Assembly: GCF_009389715.1 (NCBI RefSeq)
Contig: NC_052404.1
Span: forward strand, 1,914,738-1,978,737
DNA length: 64,000 nt
Origin: Phoenix dactylifera
Lineage: Eukaryota > Streptophyta > Magnoliopsida > Arecales > Arecaceae
Direction of reading: 5' to 3'
The notes beneath the pieces are model-generated. The model was given only the letters and a program-made list of their open reading frames with translations. It was not told where the DNA came from and searched no databases. Positions 59,592 through 64,000 of this stretch are shown piece by piece. A program made the translations under genes and the position numbers. Numbering within the stretch: the first letter of the stretch is position 1; each line of letters begins with the position of its first letter.

Positions 59592-60624
59592 TTAGGGGGG
59601 CGTTTGGTATGGTGTGATCGTTCCAGGATCAAGAGTGATGTGGGTGGAGGTGATGAGATTACTGCGTTTGGTTGCACTACGGTGATCCTATATGGCGGTG
59701 ATCCTAAATCACCTCTACTCTTCAAATCACTGCCCAACTCGGTGATGGAATACCCGTCCTTGAGGTTGGAAATCCAAGATCACCCCATGGCAGATATCCT
59801 GGATTGAAAATTAAAGACAAAAATACCCCTCAATTTAGCTGAAAAATTGATATATCAATATATCATCAATATATTATGTCAATATTATATATATATAATA
59901 TTATGTTGATATTATATATTATATTAATGATATATATATTGTAATATAATATATTACTAATCATATTATTATTCTATTATTATTGTAGGATAATTTTAAA
60001 TTATAGGAGAAATATATTATTGTATTTTATATTTATATAATAAAAATATTTAATATATTACTCCTATTTACCTTATTTTCTTAATCAAAATAATTATTAG
60101 TATTAAAAAATCTATTATAAGTATAAATAAAAATATTAATTCTATAATAAAAATAACATATTTTTATAAGATTAATAATTTATAAGAGTAATAAATATAT
60201 TTTTATATAATATATTAATAATTCATATATTGATAAATATATTAATATATTATTATAATATATTTTATATGATTAATAAATATATGATAAGGGCTACTAA
60301 AAGTAGAATATGTGACAAAATTATGGAGCTATTATAGGAATTAGCATATTGACTTACATTTTTTATCTATGAGAATTAAAAATATATAAAAAATACATCT
60401 AAAATATATCAAGGGTATTTGCGGTATTATGTGGTCGGTGATCTTGGATCCCCATACCGTACTAAACAAGTTACTCATGGATACTCGAGGATTTTTAATC
60501 ACTGGACCATGGCCTACCAAACACATTGATCTTAGATTATTGGGATCAAATTATCCCAGCATTCGGATCACTGGGATCTTAGATCACCGTGGTGATCTTG
60601 TTGGGGTTAACAAACTCTCCCTAG
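59592..60624. mobile_element. DNA-element (MITE-like) with Tourist-like ends and AT-rich core
   Basis: The left end TTAGGGGGGCGTTTGGTA and the reverse complement of the right end (TAGGGAGAGTTTGTTA) form an imperfect inverted repeat of about 16 bp. GGGCGTTTGGT is typical of Harbinger/Tourist-type ends. The arms on both sides carry repeated GATCAC, GGTGATC and GGATC motifs. The core 59820-60420 is extremely AT-rich. There is no transposase frame. A clean target duplication is not visible (TTA on the left, TAG on the right). Confidence 0.55.
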
Positions 60625-60887
60625 GGGGTGACTTGCAATAGGGTCCGCGAGGTTGCCAAATTGGGTGGCTTCTTTCACAAAAAGGCCAAGTTGAGGAACC
60701 TTCATGTTCTAATCACAACCATCCATTCCCATCTAAATGGTGATGATTTGATGGCCTTAGCGTATGACTTCCGTGCCTATATGTGCTCCATTTTTCCTCT
60801 CCCCCAACCCAACCGGTGGGGCAAGAAGATCGGAGCAAAAGAAACCGGAAAAATAGCTTAAAATAAAACAAACAAGAAACCATTTTA

Positions 60888-63764
60888 ATGGGTTTCCGGA
60901 TCCCAAATGTCACCGGCTTCCACCGGGCCTACCGCGCTGCTAGGACCCCCTTAAATGGCCACCGGCTCGTTCCTTTCATCCCCGCCGCCTCCTCGGCGGA
61001 GGAGCACCAGAACCATTCGAGGGTCGGCAAAAGATGGCACGTCGGCCACTCCCACGACCACCACCACCACCACGCCGGGAAGGGTCCAGATGCGGAGGGA
61101 ATCTTCCGGCTAGGGCTCGCTGCCGACGTAGCCCTCGCCACCGGGAAGGCCCTCACCGGGTACGTCTCCGGCAGCACCGCCATCGTCGCCGACGCCGCCC
61201 ACTCCGTCTCCGACATCGTACGTCGCTCCCGGAATCCTCGATTTCTTACTTCTTTATTTTTCATCCATTTTCTTGTTTTTGATTCGCATGAAATTTATCT
61301 TCGAATCCTCTTGAATTAACGCCCAATCTCCTATGATAGTTGATTCAGAAACTAATTCAGCTTTTGTTGCTGTTGATCAGGTCTTGAGCGGCATTTCTTT
61401 GTGGTCGTTTAGAGCGGCCAAGGCCCCCAAGGACTCGGAACACCCTTATGGTCAGTTGGTTTTATGTTGCACTTGGATTCTGATCTATTAACTCCATAAT
61501 CATCTATGCTGATTTTTAAGTGTAAATAGTAGGTTCATGGCATGAAATGTATCATTTTTATTCAGAGATTCCCTAACTTCAATTCATTTAAATGATAGTT
61601 TAATGGCATGGAGTATGATAGAGTAGAAGTAGTATCATTGGGCAGCTGTAAGAATTATATCTTGTCATGCAATCTTTAGGTCAGAAATGTCTGTGGCGGC
61701 TTTGTGGTTTTGAACATTATTAAGAGCTTTGTGGTTTTGAACATTATTAAGAGCTGGTAAACTGAAATTTGTATTGAAATTTGTAACTATCCACTTTCTT
61801 TGATATTTTGGTAAGGAATCTCAATTATGTATAGATATTAACCTCAAGATGGTGGATATTATTGTAGAAAACAACAAGCTTGGCTGCCTTTTACTTGCTC
61901 AGTAATAGGGTGAAAGTGGACCAGATAATATCTGTCCAGATCAGTTTCTATATCTAAAATTATATGGAGATGGATACAAATTTGAGTATCCGATTAACAT
62001 CCATGCACATAACAATATCTATATCCGTTGAGTAAAACGTGTATGGGTATGGCAGACAACTATCCAATCATATCCAGATATGCAGTTCTGTTTGCAATCG
62101 TGTTTAGTTTTGTAAAGTTCATATGCAGGTTAAAGGAAAATAAAAAGTAATATTAACATGTATTTTACTTTTTCCCCTTATACTCAGTGATATCTTGATC
62201 TGGTGGTTCATAAAGTTTATCTCTCCGATTTATATCCACATTTATTTCCGTATTGTTAATATCCAAGTTGTATCCATTACCTATTCTAAATAAATATGAA
62301 TATGAATTTTAACATTCGTTCAATATTTATATCCTTATCTATATTCACCAAATAAAAACGGTTGGATATATTGATATTTGATCCATTCTCAGCTGTATTC
62401 AATGATGCTACTGCACTATTGAATTCCTTTGTTATTTCATGTTTGTCAGGACATGGCAAGTTTGAGACTCTTGCAGCTCTTGGGATTTCCAGCATGCTTT
62501 TGGCAACTGCAGGCGGTATTGCATGGCATGCTGTTGATGTTCTACAGGTTTCTTCATTATTTGTCATTTGCTCGAAGGAAAATGCCAATTGAACTCCGAA
62601 CATATAGCTTCACATTTAGCAACATTGATATGGTGCGTGTTTACTCATCAGGGCCCAGGAAATAGTCATTAGGCCTTGATGAATGGAGGAGTACATTGGC
62701 ATAGTTACAACTGTTGTCGCATATTTGGCATAGTTATGTTGGCATGGTTAGAACTGTTGTTGCATATTTGGTGCCCCACTAGCATCACCCTTGCTGTAAA
62801 GACTGCTATCTTTGACTATATTTGTTGAGTATCATGGTTTATCTAGAAAGTAGGAAGCCAATGAATTGTCTGCTAGGTGACTCTCTAGGTTTATATTAAT
62901 AAAACTGCAAATCTGAATTTGTTCCAGTTTTCTAGTTTCAAATCATTTGCAACATTCTGTCCATACAGTTTCTGCCTTGTCAATTTCAGGGGCTTTTGGC
63001 ATCAACTACAGATATGGTTAATCACACATGGGAACATAGCCATCATAACCACAGTGATGGTGGCCATCATCATGGAATTGACTTGGAACACCCCATCCTG
63101 GCCTTGAGTATGACAATTATATCGATTTCTGTTAAAGAAGGGTATGTAGAATATTCTTGGCTGTGTACTTACACTTGGGTAGCATAATTTAGAAAATACA
63201 GTATTAGCAATGTTTTGTACAGTTCACCTTGGGAATCACAAGCATCAGTCAGTTTGCAGCATGTCTTTTTGGTTTATTTTATCTTAATAAATGGAATGTA
63301 TTATTGATTCTTGTTCATTCCAATCATTTCTAAATGGATCATCTGTAACTTGGATGTCTTTTGTCATGGTTAACTTTATTTTACTTTCTGCATGTCAATG
63401 GGTATGTGAAAGGATTTTTGAGTTGTAATGGGAAATATTCTTTGTATAAGGATGCTTTTTCTTTTTCTTTTTCCATTTCGTTTGTGTGACCTCTCTTCAT
63501 TTCCCACAGACTTTTTCGGACACCTTTTTTTGTTACTTGAAATATGAACATGTTGTCTTATTGTGTATCATTATAGCTTTATGTAAAATTTGCTTATTTT
63601 AAAATTAAATTATTTGAACTAACATATTTCTTTTACTTTTAACAATAGGCTCTATTGGATCACAAAACAAGCTGGGGAAAGAGAAGGAAGTGGACTCATG
63701 AAAGCAAATGCATGGCACCACCGTGCTGATGCTGTGTCGTCTGTAGTTGCTCTTATTGGGGTTG
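60888..63764 (+). CDS. MTPC1: metal tolerance protein C1-type cation diffusion facilitator, 3' end outside window
   Basis: Five exons, 60888-61217, 61381-61450, 62450-62547, 62990-63141 and 63649-63764, join in phase to about 255 residues; the rest lies beyond the window. CDF transporters export divalent cations (Zn, Fe, Mn, Co) from the cytosol in exchange for protons. MTPC1/MTP6 members are reported or predicted in organelles. The start MGFRIPNVTGF fits the family, and the Arg-rich N-terminus could be an organelle-targeting sequence. A His run HVGHSHDHHHHHAG is at 51-63. The CDF signature is LGLAADVALATGKALTGYVS with GSTAIVADAAHSVSDI. The helix II metal site is H105xxxD109, and the helix V site is HHRAD (HxxxD), the Zn/Fe-type arrangement. 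HPYGHGKFETL and a second His-rich loop (HEHSHHNHSDGGHHHG-like, 62990 exon) are present. Confidence 0.93.
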
Positions 63765-64000
63765 GTAGGAACCTTTAGACCTTTGTAAACTTTGATAGAA
63801 GAGGACCTAGTTCTTCTGAAATTATTTTGTTTGCAATTTTTTTTTTAAAATCAAAACTTTATTAGGTTTATATTTCATTTTAATGCACATGAGTACTTTC
63901 AGCCTCTGTTGTTTGTGTAGGCTGCTCTTTGCTCAATTCTACATATTGCATCTTTTGAAATCCAAATTGTTCGCATCCTCTCATTTTAATATATCTGCTG

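Overview
This window is nuclear DNA of a flowering plant, most likely a non-grass monocot such as a palm. That placement is an inference from AT-rich long introns, protein resemblance and the dense mix of retrotransposon and MITE debris; no marker fixes the species. There is no sign of bacterial, organellar or viral genome organisation, and no intact tRNA or rRNA gene.

Five host genes can be built exon by exon with consistent reading phase across every junction. In order they are: a kelch-type acyl-CoA-binding protein of the ACBP4/5 type on the minus strand (3521-17145, 18 exons, 656 aa); a LUMINIDEPENDENS-type homeodomain flowering regulator on the plus strand (22386-36993, 13 exons, 1027 aa); a thylakoid-lumen PsbP-domain protein on the plus strand (40580-42830, 3 exons, 278 aa); a methylesterase of the SABP2/MES alpha/beta-hydrolase family on the minus strand (50334-52028, 3 exons, 270 aa); and the 5' part of a metal tolerance protein C1-type cation diffusion facilitator on the plus strand (60888 onward, five exons, running off the window). 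A broken first exon of a mitochondrial thiamine diphosphate carrier lies at 1470-1585. The genes look like independent housekeeping or regulatory loci; nothing suggests a gene cluster acting together.

The rest is shaped by mobile DNA. Three kinds of non-LTR retrotransposon debris are present: an L1-like family at 1-1130 and 55852-57640, a second family's tail at 17620 and 53580, and an RTE-like C-terminus at 9385-9515. A nearly intact, very young Ty1-copia element occupies 43510-49080, with 5-bp target duplications, LTRs differing by two substitutions and one 3-nt indel, and one frameshift near the end of pol. A 439-bp TRIM element with its own LTRs, primer site and target duplication sits in intron 1 of the PsbP-domain gene. 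Two tRNA-derived SINEs lie at 39850-40217 and upstream of the methylesterase. A hAT-type MITE at 17835-18883 carries a nested short retroposon with a perfect 28-bp target duplication. Two GC-rich elements lie in introns of the first two genes, and further MITEs lie at 39382-39809 and 59592-60624. Simple repeats include a 42-nt G homopolymer, a long (AT)n and a (CCCTAA)4 run in the leader of the LUMINIDEPENDENS-like gene.

I found no convincing undescribed biochemical system. The observations most worth following are the TRIM, the long-TSD retroposon, the young copia copy, the broken carrier exon and an apparent GC-AG intron in the flowering gene.
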